In this document: one piece after another, positions 44,695 to 53,261 of the stretch
Layout of the letters: each line of letters starts with the position of its first letter
Numbering within the stretch: position 1 is the stretch's first letter
NCBI GenBank assembly: GCA_020829485.1
Contig: JAIVFU010000023.1
Location: 23,907-87,906, forward strand
From: Nostoc sp. CHAB 5834
GTDB taxonomy: Bacteria > Cyanobacteriota > Cyanobacteriia > Cyanobacteriales > Nostocaceae
Direction of reading: 5' to 3'
DNA length: 64,000 nt
Made by a program: the position numbers and the translations under genes
The notes under the pieces: generated by a model
Told to the model about the DNA's origin: nothing
Database searches by the model: none
Seen by the model: only the letters and a program-made list of their open reading frames with translations

Positions 44695-46737
44695 ATGGTT
44701 ATTTCATCATCATTTAATCTCTCAGACCTCGACGGCGCTAACGGCTTCACCATCAACGGCATCGCAGCGGGTGACAACTCAGGCTTTTCTGTCAGCAGTG
44801 CCGGAGATGTCAACAATGACGGCATCGCTGACTTGATTATCGGGGCATACAATGCCGACGCCAACGGCAGTGATTCTGGGCAGAGCTACGTGGTGTTTGG
44901 CAAAAGCACAGGCTTTGACGCCACTCTCAACCTCTCTAATCTCAACGGCACTAACGGCTTCACCATCAACGGCATCGCAGCGGGTAACTTATTAGGCAAT
45001 TCTGTCAGCAGTGCTGGAGATGTCAACGGCGACGGCTTCGATGACCTGATTATCGCGGCACCTCGTGCCAACCCCAACGGCAACAACTCAGGGCAGAGCT
45101 ACGTGGTGTTTGGCAAGAGTACAGGCTTTAACGCCACTCTCAACCTCTCCAGTCTCAACGGCGCTAACGGCTTCGCCATCAACGACTTCGCGGTGGGTGA
45201 CACAAACAGCAGCTACGGCTTGTCTGTCAGCAGTGCCGGAGATATCAACTACGACGGCTTCGATGACCTGATTATCGGGGCATTAACTGCCCCCAGGGGC
45301 GCTTCTTCTGGGCAGAGCTACGTGGTATTTGGCAAGAGTACAGGCTTTAGCGCCACTCTCAACCTCTCCACCCTCAACGGCGCTAACGGCTTCACCATCA
45401 ACGGCATCAATGCTGGTGACAATTCAGGCAAATCTGTCAGCAGTGCTGGAGATGTCAACGACGACGGCTTCGATGACCTGATTATTGGGGCATACGGTGC
45501 CGACCCCAACGGCTCCGTTTCTGGGCAGAGCTACGTGGTATTTGGCAAGAGCACAGGCTTTGGCGCCACTCTCAACCTCTCCACCCTCAACGGCGCTAAC
45601 GGCTTTGCCATCAACGGCATCAATGCTGGTGACACGTCAGGCTGGTCTGTTAGCAGTGCTGGAGATGTTAATGGCGATCGCATCGACGACCTGATTATCG
45701 GGGCATACAATGCCTCTTCCAACGGCTCCGCTTCTGGGCAAAGCTACGTGGTATTTGGCAAAAGTTCAGGCTTTGGCGCCACTCTCAACCTCTCCACCCT
45801 CAATGGCGCTAACGGCTTTGCAATTAACGCCATCAATGCTGGTGACAATTCAGGCTTTTCTGTCAGCAGTGCCGGAGATGTCAACGACGACGGCTTTGAT
45901 GATCTAATTATCGGGGCATTCCGTGCCTCACCCAACGGCTCCGCTTCTGGGCAAAGCTACGTGGTATTTGGCAAAAGTTCAGGCTTTAGCGCCACTCTCA
46001 ACCTCTCCACCCTCAACGGCGCTAACGGCTTCACCATCAACGGCATCAGACTTCATGACGGCTCAGGCTATTCTGTCAGCAGTGCTGGAGATGTCAACGG
46101 CGATCGTTTCGACGACTTGATTATTGGGGCATTTGCTGCCGACCCCAACGGCAACCAATCTGGGCAGAGCTATGTGTTGTTTGGCGGGACGAATATCGGC
46201 GGCACTCCTCAGATCACAGGAACTCCCGGTGCAGACACTCTCATCGGCACAATTAACAAGGATATCATCGACGGCAAAGCTGGTAACGACACCATCGATG
46301 GCAAAGCTGGTAACGACCTGCTGGAAGGCGGTGCTGGCAATGATATCCTCATCGGCGGTGCTGGCAATGATACACTTGTCGGTGATGCCGGTGCTGACAG
46401 ATTCCTTTACGATACCAATGCTCGCTTTGACAGTTCTGCTGTTGGTTTAGATATCATCTCTGATTTCAAACGCTCCCAAGGTGACAAGATTATCTTAGAT
46501 AAGACTACCTTTAGTGCAATTACTTCTGCTGTAGAAACAGGTTTTAGTAATTTTAGTGATTTTGAAGTCACTTCTTTAGCGGCAGGCAGCAGTGCTGTGA
46601 TTGTCTACGACGCTGTGAGTAGGCAGTTATTCTACAACCCTAATCGTAGCGCAGATGGTTTTGGCAGTGGTGGTCTATTTGCAACTCTAAGTGGTGCGCC
46701 AAATCTCACGGCATCAGATTTTGTGTTGCAAGCATAG
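44695..46737 (+). CDS. FG-GAP repeat protein with RTX calcium-binding C-terminus
   Basis: A 680-residue secreted or surface protein. Residues 1-500 are seven FG-GAP repeats of about 65 residues with nearly identical sequence (NGANGFTINGI, SVSSAGDVNGDGFDDLIIGA, SGQSYVVFGKSTGF), which would fold as an integrin-like beta-propeller with Ca sites (DVNxDGxDD). Residues about 515-570 are RTX nonapeptides (GGAGNDILIGGAGNDTL), followed by a C-terminal type I secretion-type domain. AGGAG at 44683 supports the start. No N-terminal signal is present, as usual for RTX proteins. Confidence 0.93.
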   Translation: MVISSSFNLSDLDGANGFTINGIAAGDNSGFSVSSAGDVNNDGIADLIIGAYNADANGSDSGQSYVVFGKSTGFDATLNLSNLNGTNGFTINGIAAGNLLGNSVSSAGDVNGDGFDDLIIAAPRANPNGNNSGQSYVVFGKSTGFNATLNLSSLNGANGFAINDFAVGDTNSSYGLSVSSAGDINYDGFDDLIIGALTAPRGASSGQSYVVFGKSTGFSATLNLSTLNGANGFTINGINAGDNSGKSVSSAGDVNDDGFDDLIIGAYGADPNGSVSGQSYVVFGKSTGFGATLNLSTLNGANGFAINGINAGDTSGWSVSSAGDVNGDRIDDLIIGAYNASSNGSASGQSYVVFGKSSGFGATLNLSTLNGANGFAINAINAGDNSGFSVSSAGDVNDDGFDDLIIGAFRASPNGSASGQSYVVFGKSSGFSATLNLSTLNGANGFTINGIRLHDGSGYSVSSAGDVNGDRFDDLIIGAFAADPNGNQSGQSYVLFGGTNIGGTPQITGTPGADTLIGTINKDIIDGKAGNDTIDGKAGNDLLEGGAGNDILIGGAGNDTLVGDAGADRFLYDTNARFDSSAVGLDIISDFKRSQGDKIILDKTTFSAITSAVETGFSNFSDFEVTSLAAGSSAVIVYDAVSRQLFYNPNRSADGFGSGGLFATLSGAPNLTASDFVLQA

Positions 46738-46801
46738 TTCGCCTAAAACACCGAGTTCCAAGCTGGGAACAGCAAACGTCGAGCCGGGAGCCGCTAACGT
46801 C

Positions 46802-46836
46802 TTCTAGTTGGGAATGCGATCTACTGGCCAGTCTAC
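46802..46836. repeat. 35-bp direct repeat, right copy
   Basis: Matches 43806-43840 at 34 of 35 positions; lies about 65 bp after the FG-GAP gene. Confidence 0.75.
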
Positions 46837-46976
46837 AGTCGTGCCACACCTGTTATGGTCTGCAATATAAGCAAACACTTGCACCCAGCCAACATAAAGA
46901 GTGCTGAGTTAAAAGCACTCGGCACTCAACACTGAGTAAGGTAAAGTTATAAGACAAAAGGTATTAAAGTCGAGTA

Positions 46977-48629
46977 TTAAATTACTGAGATTGATTTGGC
47001 TTCAAGTTGCGATCGCCCATTATGGTGATGCGACAGAGCTGCCATTCCATGTTCTTGGGCACGCATATCTTGACCAGAGATTTCTGGCTCTTTAATATAG
47101 ACCGAACTCAATAAGATATTCAAGACTCCACCTTCTTCAGCCTGACGCACAGCACAATGCGTAATCAATTCACCCACATTCAGAATCACATTGTCTTCTG
47201 GATCAAGAATGACACGGGTAACTGGACGACCCAGTGCAATTTCAATTCGTTGCTTCCTCATCGCCCGTGTGCTACGTCTTTGTAACATTTCTGCCTTCTG
47301 TTTCAAGGCTTGCCAGAAAGTATTGAGGTTCTCTTGGGCGACACTTGCCCCTTGGCGCAGTTGAACTTTGGTTTCTAACCATGTGTCACTTGTGGTAGAA
47401 CGAACTGCGGTTGCTAGAGCCACACCAGCAGCGTTGAGTAATTCTGCTTGTTTGCCGTAAGTCTGGGCGCGAGCAAGGACGGATTCAGTTACAATCTGCC
47501 CAGATGCCGCAATAATTAAACCATCGTCAGCACGCACCGTTTGCAAAATTCTGCGCCCTCTTGCCTGCTGCATCGCCTGTGCTGCCAGCCCATTAACAGA
47601 GTGACGTAGGTTAGCAGCACCGCTCATCGTTGCGCTGCCAATTCGATTGCTAGTAGATTCTGTTGCTGCTTGCAAATTGCGGCTGATGTTTGCAGTCAGA
47701 CTGCCACCGGTAGCTCGATAGAGTTGATCAAGGATACCCATACGAGCGGCCGCTTCTGCATCAACTAGCGTGACTTCTTGCCCTTGTGGTAGCAGTACAC
47801 TACCGTCTGGCGTTAGCACATCTCGTTCAACATGTTTGCCAATCACGTATACTTTTTGCTCGGCAGGGTCAACCAAATTATTTGTCAGGGAGGCAGCTGC
47901 ATTTCGATTGAGGTCTTGCAGTTTGCTGCTAGTACCATCAGTTGCGGCTTGTAATTGCTCACCTGCATTCTGGCTTGCTGACTGTAGCCTGCGGTTCACG
48001 TTCTCTACTGAGCTTTGTAGTTGCTCACCTGCATTCTGGCTGGCTGACTGTAGCCTGCGGTTAGCCGTTTGAGCCGATTCTTGGAACCTGTCTTCAGTTG
48101 CTTGGACGGCTCCCCGGATACCACCGACCTGTTCTTCCATCATTTGAGCAGTTTCTGGAGGCACAAAGGCAACATCGTCACCAATTATCAGTGCTTCGGG
48201 AGCAGGAACGAAAGATCGCCCGGAGTAAGCATCAGCAAATACACCGCCAGAAACTTCGTATCCTTCCACCAGTCCACTATGTTCATCAAAGAACAAATCC
48301 ACCAGTCCACCAAGGTAAAGTCCCTCAGTGGTCAGAATTCTCGTTCCTCTGAGTACGATATTCTGGTGCAGAATCTCTTTAATTGCAGGGACACGATGTG
48401 CCTTAACAATAGATTCTTTTGATTTAACTATGATCGCATCTGACCCGATCGCTTGCACCTCTTGTAGGGGAATAACTTTTGCATCCCGAAACAGTCCCTT
48501 TTCTTCAACCAGGAAACCCAAAAGTTGATTGCGTTTGTGATCAAAAATTAAATCTAGAATTCGCTGAATTTTCTGACCCTTATCAGAGGTGACAACTACT
48601 TTATCGATCACATCACTACCTTTACGCAT
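46977..48629 (-). CDS. PRC-barrel domain protein with amphipathic repeats
   Basis: A 550-residue protein. Two PRC-barrel-like modules stand at the N-terminus (about 5-80, [24 protein letters not shown]; and about 92-165, [34 protein letters not shown]). Next comes a helical repeat region with a 22-residue unit ([14 protein letters not shown]) and a third barrel-like segment ([25 protein letters not shown]). The PRC-barrel is a general binding/scaffold fold. The repeat region resembles stress-linked amphipathic helices. The small membrane gene 48650-48847 just upstream on the same strand is a possible partner. Confidence 0.82.
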   Translation of the reverse strand: MRKGSDVIDKVVVTSDKGQKIQRILDLIFDHKRNQLLGFLVEEKGLFRDAKVIPLQEVQAIGSDAIIVKSKESIVKAHRVPAIKEILHQNIVLRGTRILTTEGLYLGGLVDLFFDEHSGLVEGYEVSGGVFADAYSGRSFVPAPEALIIGDDVAFVPPETAQMMEEQVGGIRGAVQATEDRFQESAQTANRRLQSASQNAGEQLQSSVENVNRRLQSASQNAGEQLQAATDGTSSKLQDLNRNAAASLTNNLVDPAEQKVYVIGKHVERDVLTPDGSVLLPQGQEVTLVDAEAAARMGILDQLYRATGGSLTANISRNLQAATESTSNRIGSATMSGAANLRHSVNGLAAQAMQQARGRRILQTVRADDGLIIAASGQIVTESVLARAQTYGKQAELLNAAGVALATAVRSTTSDTWLETKVQLRQGASVAQENLNTFWQALKQKAEMLQRRSTRAMRKQRIEIALGRPVTRVILDPEDNVILNVGELITHCAVRQAEEGGVLNILLSSVYIKEPEISGQDMRAQEHGMAALSHHHNGRSQLEAKSISVI

Positions 48630-48649
48630 TTCTCTATCCCTCGCAGTTA

Positions 48650-48847
48650 TTATTGATTGGGTTGTCCAGTGACTTGTTCGTTGGTTGGCTGAATTTTTAG
48701 CTGAAAATATCGTCCCTCTCTGCCAAAACCAGGAACGATGTCAATAACGCCAAAGTATTCCAGGAATACCCCAAAGATGGCCACAAGGATGATCAAAACG
48801 GTGATGTTTGCTCCAGTATTAGAGCGTTGTCCTACGAGTCTAGGCAT
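48650..48847 (-). CDS. Small single-helix membrane protein
   Basis: A 65-residue protein with one transmembrane helix (NITVLIILVAIFGVFLEYFG, about 14-33) and a short polar C-terminus. A purine-rich GAGG lies upstream of the ATG. It ends 20 bp before the PRC-barrel gene, so the two are probably one transcript. No family is recognised. Confidence 0.7.
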   Translation of the reverse strand: MPRLVGQRSNTGANITVLIILVAIFGVFLEYFGVIDIVPGFGREGRYFQLKIQPTNEQVTGQPNQ

Positions 48848-49584
48848 TTTTTCCTCTTTTTTATTATTGTTTTTTTATCGCCAAGCTAGCGGTGAAAATC
48901 AGACAAGTTTGTTTCCATATTAATTAGACTTACATCTCTATCTCCCGACATATTCCATCGTTCACTTAGCTATTCAAAAAGAAATAAATTAAAAAAATAT
49001 ATTTCTCAAAGTCGATGTGTTCGCTATTTGTTTTCTAACTTTTTTATCTATTTTGAGGAATAAATATTTTTATTTTTAGCTTTAATATTATTGTAGTACT
49101 TCCAACATAATTTTAATTAATGTTTTCTAAGCTATCGTTAAAAATTAAATTTTTTCGCACGAATTCTACAACTCATACGCTATTCAAACGTTCGCTGAAA
49201 CATGATTAGGACTTACGCCAAAAGGTAGTGAAACCCTTGATTCACCATAGGGGCAATTCATGAATTGCCTCTACATTTCATACTAGAGGCGTAAGTCCTA
49301 ATGATTTGAAACAGTATAGGACTATGATTTAATTTCTGAAAAAACTTGCCCTAAACTCGAAAAGCGTGATTCCATATTCCCTACTCCCCACTCCCCACTC
49401 CCCACCTACATAGATAATTTCAAAAATCAAATATGATTCCTATAGATTGTCAGACTAATTTTGGTTAGGAAATTACACAAAACTTAGGTTATAGCCATTT
49501 TCAATCCGGTGAGGTACAGGTATGCAAACAGACGTAGCCCCTCTTTCCGAAGGGGGAGGAGGGGGAAAAATTCAAAGCCTCTCC
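48848..49584. other. AT-rich intergenic region with a palindromic element
   Basis: No gene. The first 350 bp are very AT-rich and include the promoter of the leftward membrane/PRC pair. A 93-bp inverted-repeat element lies at 49208-49300. STRR heptamers follow at 49378-49405 and a CTCTTTCCGAAGGGGGAG spacer at about 49540-49565. Confidence 0.5.
49208..49300. mobile_element. 93-bp palindromic element with AGGACTTACGCC ends
   Basis: Terminal inverted repeat AGGACTTACGCC / GGCGTAAGTCCT, with an internal perfect palindrome GGCAATTCATGAATTGCC. The flanks both read ATGATT (49202-49207 and 49301-49306), which may be a target duplication. Related ends occur near 51512 and 59898. Confidence 0.55.
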
Positions 49585-49593
49585 CCTAGAAGG

Positions 49594-50017
49594 CTACGGT
49601 GTACACACAAGTATGACCAGTATAGGTTTCAACTCTTCTAGTAATTTTGTAGGGTGCGTTATGGACACGCCTAAATAACAAATGGGTTCGCCGAAATAAC
49701 AAATGGGTACGCCGAAATAACAAATGGGTACGCCGAAATAACAAATGAGTACGCCGAAATAACAAATGGGTACGCCGAAATAACAAATGGGTACGCCGAA
49801 ATAACAAATGAGTACGCCGAAATAACAAATGAGTACGCCGAAATAACAAATGAGTACGCCGAAATAACAAATGAGTACGCCGAAATAACAAATGAGTACG
49901 CCGAAATAACAAATGAGTACGCCGAAATAACAAATGCGTTTTAGCTTTGTCACGCCAGCGTAATGCACTACGAATCTTTGGTGGATGAAGTTTTTCCGAC
50001 TTGTGTGTACACCGTTG
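49594..50017. mobile_element. 424-bp non-autonomous transposon carrying a 21-bp minisatellite
   Basis: Terminal inverted repeats of 19 bp (C[T/A]ACGGTGTACACACAAGT, one mismatch) at 49594-49612 and 49999-50017. They are flanked by a perfect 9-bp direct repeat CCTAGAAGG (49585-49593 and 50018-50026), a clear target-site duplication. The interior is mostly a tandem array of 21-bp units. There is no transposase. The frames that read through the array are artefacts. Confidence 0.85.
49668..49936. repeat. 21-bp tandem repeat array, about 13 units
   Basis: Units of AAATAACAAATGGGTACGCC with one further base, varying mainly GGG/GAG and TAC/TTC. The 21-bp period keeps all frames open, so heptapeptide repeats appear on paper on the minus strand (FRRTHLL). 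Confidence 0.9.
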
Positions 50018-50126
50018 CCTAGAAGGAGAGAGGAATGGAAGTGAGGTCAAAGTTGTACCTCACGCTTGTCGAGAACCGCTATAGTTATTAGTTATTAGTC
50101 ATTAACTTTGGACAAAGGACAAACGA

Positions 50127-50720
50127 CTATTGCCAGAAATCAGTGACATCGTATCCCAATTCCGCTAGCATGTGCCGGAGCAGAGGTAAACTGAGTCCAA
50201 TTACATTGGTGTGACAGCCTTCAATTTTTTCAACAAAGAAACTACCAAAACCTTCAATTGCAAAAGCTCCAGCGCACTTTAGGGGTTCACCTGTGGCAAC
50301 ATAAGCAAGAATTGCGCGATCGCTCATTTGGGCAAAGTAAACTCTTGTAACTTGAGACTTGACTATAGTACGCTTTTGAGATATGTCAATTAAGGCGTGA
50401 CCTGTGTACAAGTCCCCAAAGTTACCTTGCATTATCTGCCAACGAGCGATCGCTTCAGAAGTGTCTGGTGGTTTGCCGTAAATTTCACCATTCATCGACA
50501 AAACCGAATCACAACCCATAATCAAAGCCGATTCAAACTGTGGGGCTACAGTTTGTGCCTTGTATTGGGCAAGAGTTTTGACCAATTCTGCTGGTTCACT
50601 TAATTCAATTTGCGACTCATCAAAATCACTTGGTTTTACTATCGGTTCAATACCAACAGTTTGTAGCAAGCGGCATCGGGCTGGGGAAGCTGAGGCAAGT
50701 ACAAAAGGTGGAATTTTCAT
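50127..50720 (-). CDS. Maf-family nucleotide pyrophosphatase
   Basis: A 197-residue Maf/HAM1-like house-cleaning pyrophosphatase that hydrolyses non-canonical or modified NTPs. The N-terminal substrate loop is [17 protein letters not shown], and the conserved acidic motif is [51 protein letters not shown] completes the active site. The length is normal. It is named maf in many genomes but the subclass (dTTP/UTP or m7GTP) is not decided here. Confidence 0.93.
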   Translation of the reverse strand: MKIPPFVLASASPARCRLLQTVGIEPIVKPSDFDESQIELSEPAELVKTLAQYKAQTVAPQFESALIMGCDSVLSMNGEIYGKPPDTSEAIARWQIMQGNFGDLYTGHALIDISQKRTIVKSQVTRVYFAQMSDRAILAYVATGEPLKCAGAFAIEGFGSFFVEKIEGCHTNVIGLSLPLLRHMLAELGYDVTDFWQ

Positions 50721-50758
50721 GATATTTCTAACAAACGTGACAATTAGGTATTGGGCAA

Positions 50759-50858
50759 TTCAATTTTAGATTTTGGATTAAATTTCAATCTAAAATCCAA
50801 AATCCAAAATCTAAAATCTAAAATTCTTCTTCCCCATTCCCCACTCCCCACTCCCCAA
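50759..50858. repeat. STRR arrays between maf and psbP
   Basis: TTTTAGA/ATCCAAA-type heptamers (50763-50823) and CCCCACT heptamers (50830-50858) fill the gap. Confidence 0.7.
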
Positions 50859-51404
50859 TTAATAAACAGAAAAAGAATTTACAACCTCATCAATCATTCG
50901 TTTAACTCTCGGCCAGCGTTTTTCAGGAATTGAGGCGTTGAGGGTAAAAACTTTCCCACGGCTAACAGCGACGCTGGCAATGTTGTGTCGTTGCTGTTGA
51001 TTGGGGAGTTTAACCTCATACTCTAAAAGGTAGTAGATTTTACCGTCTACTTCTCGCTGTGCAGCATTGACTAATTCAGCTGAACGACCAGAGTCAGGAG
51101 GCGCTAAAGCCGCCTTTCCCAACTTATATCCTACTTCTGTTGGGGTTCCCAATTCTGACAAAGTTTTGCCTTCTGGAACTGGGCTAATCACAACAGAAAC
51201 ATTTTCAGACACCTCAATCAAATCGTGGAAAACTACATCTGGGCCGTTGGCAACTTTAACTTGCAGCCAGCCGTTAGGATATAAAAACTGATAGCCATCA
51301 TTAGTGTCTACAAAGCTTTTGAGTCCAGCCGCAGCCGCTACATCAGAATTACTCAGGCTGAAGCTCAACACCAATAGCAAAATTAATATAATTCGTTTCC
51401 ACAT
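50859..51404 (-). CDS. psbP: PsbP-family photosystem II protein
   Basis: A 181-residue lumenal protein (CyanoP) linked to PSII assembly and donor-side stability. A Sec signal covers about residues 1-25 (RIILILLLVLSFSLSNSDVAAAA). The PsbP fold follows: GLKSFVDTNDGYQFLYPNGW, FHDLIEVSENVSVVISP, GYKLGKAAL, and a C-terminal TLNASIPEKRWPRVKRMIDEVVNSF. I see no cysteine lipobox, whereas many cyanobacterial PsbPs are lipoproteins, so it may be a soluble lumenal form. Confidence 0.93.
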   Translation of the reverse strand: MWKRIILILLLVLSFSLSNSDVAAAAGLKSFVDTNDGYQFLYPNGWLQVKVANGPDVVFHDLIEVSENVSVVISPVPEGKTLSELGTPTEVGYKLGKAALAPPDSGRSAELVNAAQREVDGKIYYLLEYEVKLPNQQQRHNIASVAVSRGKVFTLNASIPEKRWPRVKRMIDEVVNSFSVY

Positions 51405-51805
51405 TTTTACAGATTCCTTTGGGCTGGAGACAACACCAGGCTTGTATCATTTCTCGTTATTATTCTCCCACCAACCGGCACGCTTCGGATGAGGCATTCA
51501 GGACTTAGGCAAAATACCTCTCAAACTCTTATTCCTCCGTGTTCTCTGTGTCTCTCTGGTTCCATTTTCCGTTATCTGTGCGTAAGTATTAGCATTATAT
51601 CGGGAGGGATAAATGCTCAAATATCGCTAGATACTCCTTAGACATCTCCAGAAATTAAATATGCGTTAACCAGAACCCTTGTAGAGACGTAGCAGTGCTA
51701 CGTCTCTACTTTTTCGGAGCAGTGCTACGTCTCTTTTTCGGAGATGTCTATTGTATCGCAAGTGGTGTGAAATGCGTAAGCGTAGGTTGTCGTAGACATC
51801 CCCTA
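51405..51805. other. Intergenic region with palindromes
   Basis: No gene. It holds a possible end of the AGGACTTACGC element (51512), a GTAGAGA-armed palindrome (51681-51709, core ACGTAGCAGTGCTACGT) and a second partial copy of that palindrome (51719-51735). Confidence 0.5.
51681..51709. repeat. GTAGAGA-armed palindrome
   Basis: Arms GTAGAGA and TCTCTAC enclose a palindromic core around CGTAGCAGTGCTACG. Member of a dispersed family also at 6429, 15439, 15480, 36474, 44650 and 58864. Confidence 0.7.
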
Positions 51806-52445
51806 CCCGCCTCGGAATGAATTCCAAGGCTAATAGCTTAAGTCAGCTCAAGCTGACTAGAAGATTTTTAATGATTCCGGGAATACTAGACACAGTATCC
51901 ATCAAAAACAGCACGAAAATGGCTCTGTGGCGACTTTACTATCATCTTGTTTGGGCGACAAAAGAGCGTCAGCCACTAATTACCCCCGAACGCGAAACCC
52001 AACTTTATAGTTACATCATTGGCAAAGCCAATGCACTTGGTAGCATTGTCCATGCTGTAGGGGGAATAGAAAATCACATCCATTTAGTGGCTTCTATACC
52101 ACCGAGATTTTCTATCTCTGATTTTGTCCAAAATCTTAAAGGCAGTAGCGCTCATCATCTCAATCATCTCTCGCCCTCACAAGATTTGTTTGGCTGGCAA
52201 CGCGGATATGGCGTTTTTTCAATGGGAAGCAAACAACTTGAGCAAGCTGTTGTGTATGTAGAGAATCAAAAAGCGCATCATTCCAATGGAACTACAATTT
52301 CGTCTTTAGAACAGCATAATCATGAAGATGATGGGCCAAAACTTACGAAGCTAAACCAATGAATTCCATTAATCTTCACGTTCATTAAACCATAGTCAGC
52401 TTAAGCTGACTTGAGCTATAAGCCTCAGAATTCATTCTGAGGCGG
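51806..52445. mobile_element. RAYT element: transposase gene flanked by inverted REP units
   Basis: A REP unit at 51806-51858 (CCCGCC, hairpin, GGCTAATAGC, AGTC-hairpin-GACT) and its inverted copy at 52394-52445 enclose the IS200-like transposase gene 51919-52362. This is the expected arrangement of REP-associated tyrosine transposases (TnpA-REP). Confidence 0.85.
51919..52362 (+). CDS. REP-associated tyrosine transposase (IS200-like, RAYT)
   Basis: A 147-residue Y1 HUH enzyme of the Transposase_17 family. The HUH motif is NHIHLVASIPP (His53, His55), and the catalytic tyrosine is Tyr113 in VVYVENQKAHH. The N-terminus ALWRLYYHLVWATKERQPLI is typical. The ATG at 51919 is preferred to one 102 bp upstream, which reads through the REP. 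It seems intact. RAYTs nick and move REP palindromes; seven REP units of this kind occur in the window. The last 25 residues are polar and poorly conserved-looking. Confidence 0.92.
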   Translation: MALWRLYYHLVWATKERQPLITPERETQLYSYIIGKANALGSIVHAVGGIENHIHLVASIPPRFSISDFVQNLKGSSAHHLNHLSPSQDLFGWQRGYGVFSMGSKQLEQAVVYVENQKAHHSNGTTISSLEQHNHEDDGPKLTKLNQ

Positions 52446-52457
52446 ACTTGTTGTCAA

Positions 52458-52724
52458 GCCAATATTCCACATTTATTCAAATACGTAATTTCCAACCTCC
52501 CACCGGAACCATCACCCGCCATCAGCCAATATTCCACATTTATTCAAATACGTAATTTCCAATCTCCCGCCGGAACCATCACCCGCCATCAGCCAAGATT
52601 GCACAATTATTTAAATGCGTAATCTCCAATCTCCCGCCTGAACCATCACCCACCATCAGCCAATATTCCACAATTATTCAAATGCGTAATTTCCAATCTC
52701 CCGCCTGAACCATCACCCGCCATA
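52458..52724. repeat. Four tandem 67-bp repeats
   Basis: Units begin at 52458, 52525, 52592 and 52659 with GCCAATATTCCACATTTATT and end CCATCACCCGCCATCA. They are 85-97% alike. The last unit runs directly into a REP unit at 52716. The array lies just after the RAYT element. Confidence 0.9.
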
Positions 52725-52770
52725 GGTTAGAAACCTACGGCTAATAGCTCAAGTCATCTCAAAGATGACT
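52716..52770. repeat. Single REP unit at the end of the 67-bp array
   Basis: CCCGCC, a small TAGGTT/AACCTA hairpin, GGCTAATAGC and an AGTCATC/GATGACT hairpin: same plan as the units flanking the RAYT gene. Confidence 0.75.
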
Positions 52771-53261
52771 AAAGAAAAGTTAAAGAAATTAAAGGCTAAT
52801 TGAAAACACAAAAAACCCCGACTTGATAGCCGAGGTAGATGGGAGAATTCTAAATGTCGATGGGATATACCGATGCCGAAACCTTTTTTTCTTAGCTAAC
52901 ACCAGTTAGATAGTTAAGTTTGGTCTTTGCTAAGTTATATAAATAAATTTAACAATAATATTACAAATAGTCAACTAAACTTGACAAAAAAAGACTTATA
53001 TATTTTATAAAAACTACTTATCAGGCACAGTATGAGATTATTTTTGCAAGTGTAGTAAGTGAAGTAGGGAAAATACAACAGTTACTAGCTAAGATAGTGA
53101 GATGAAAATGAGAACCGATCTGCTGTAGAGAGTAGAAAAACTGAGCGATTAGCTGCATAAATCAGGGTAGTTGGAATTAAGCCAGAGATTTGAGAAGCTA
53201 GCTACTAGATCACCAAAGTCTTTACAATTCCTTTGTTACCTCAAAAAGTATTTCTCGACCT
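52771..53261. other. dapB upstream region with a possible minus-strand RNA
   Basis: No protein-coding gene. A stem-loop with T tract on the minus strand (52810-52835) suggests a transcript running away from dapB. A T8-like run on the plus strand lies at 52883-52891. The rest, up to 53261, is AT-rich and should contain the dapB promoter. Confidence 0.4.
52810..52835 (-). terminator. Rho-independent terminator of an unseen minus-strand transcript
   Basis: Read on the minus strand, CCTCGGCT and AGTCGGGG form an 8-bp stem (two G-U pairs) with a 4-nt loop, followed by six T. On the plus strand the two G-U pairs become mismatches, so the structure favours the minus strand. Confidence 0.45.

Noticed and set aside
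44613..46120. Many reverse and shifted frames in the FG-GAP gene
   Set aside because: All are shadows of the repeated FG-GAP coding DNA.
49668..49936. CRISPR-like array
   Set aside because: The 21-bp units are contiguous with no unique spacers, so it is a minisatellite.
49594..50050. Two overlapping minus-strand frames of 124 and 154 codons with heptapeptide repeats
   Set aside because: They are read straight through the 21-bp minisatellite; any 21-bp array without a stop keeps frames open. No start signal or family.
52458..52724. CRISPR-like array of four 67-bp units
   Set aside because: The whole 67 bp is repeated, with no separate repeat and spacer, and there are no cas genes.
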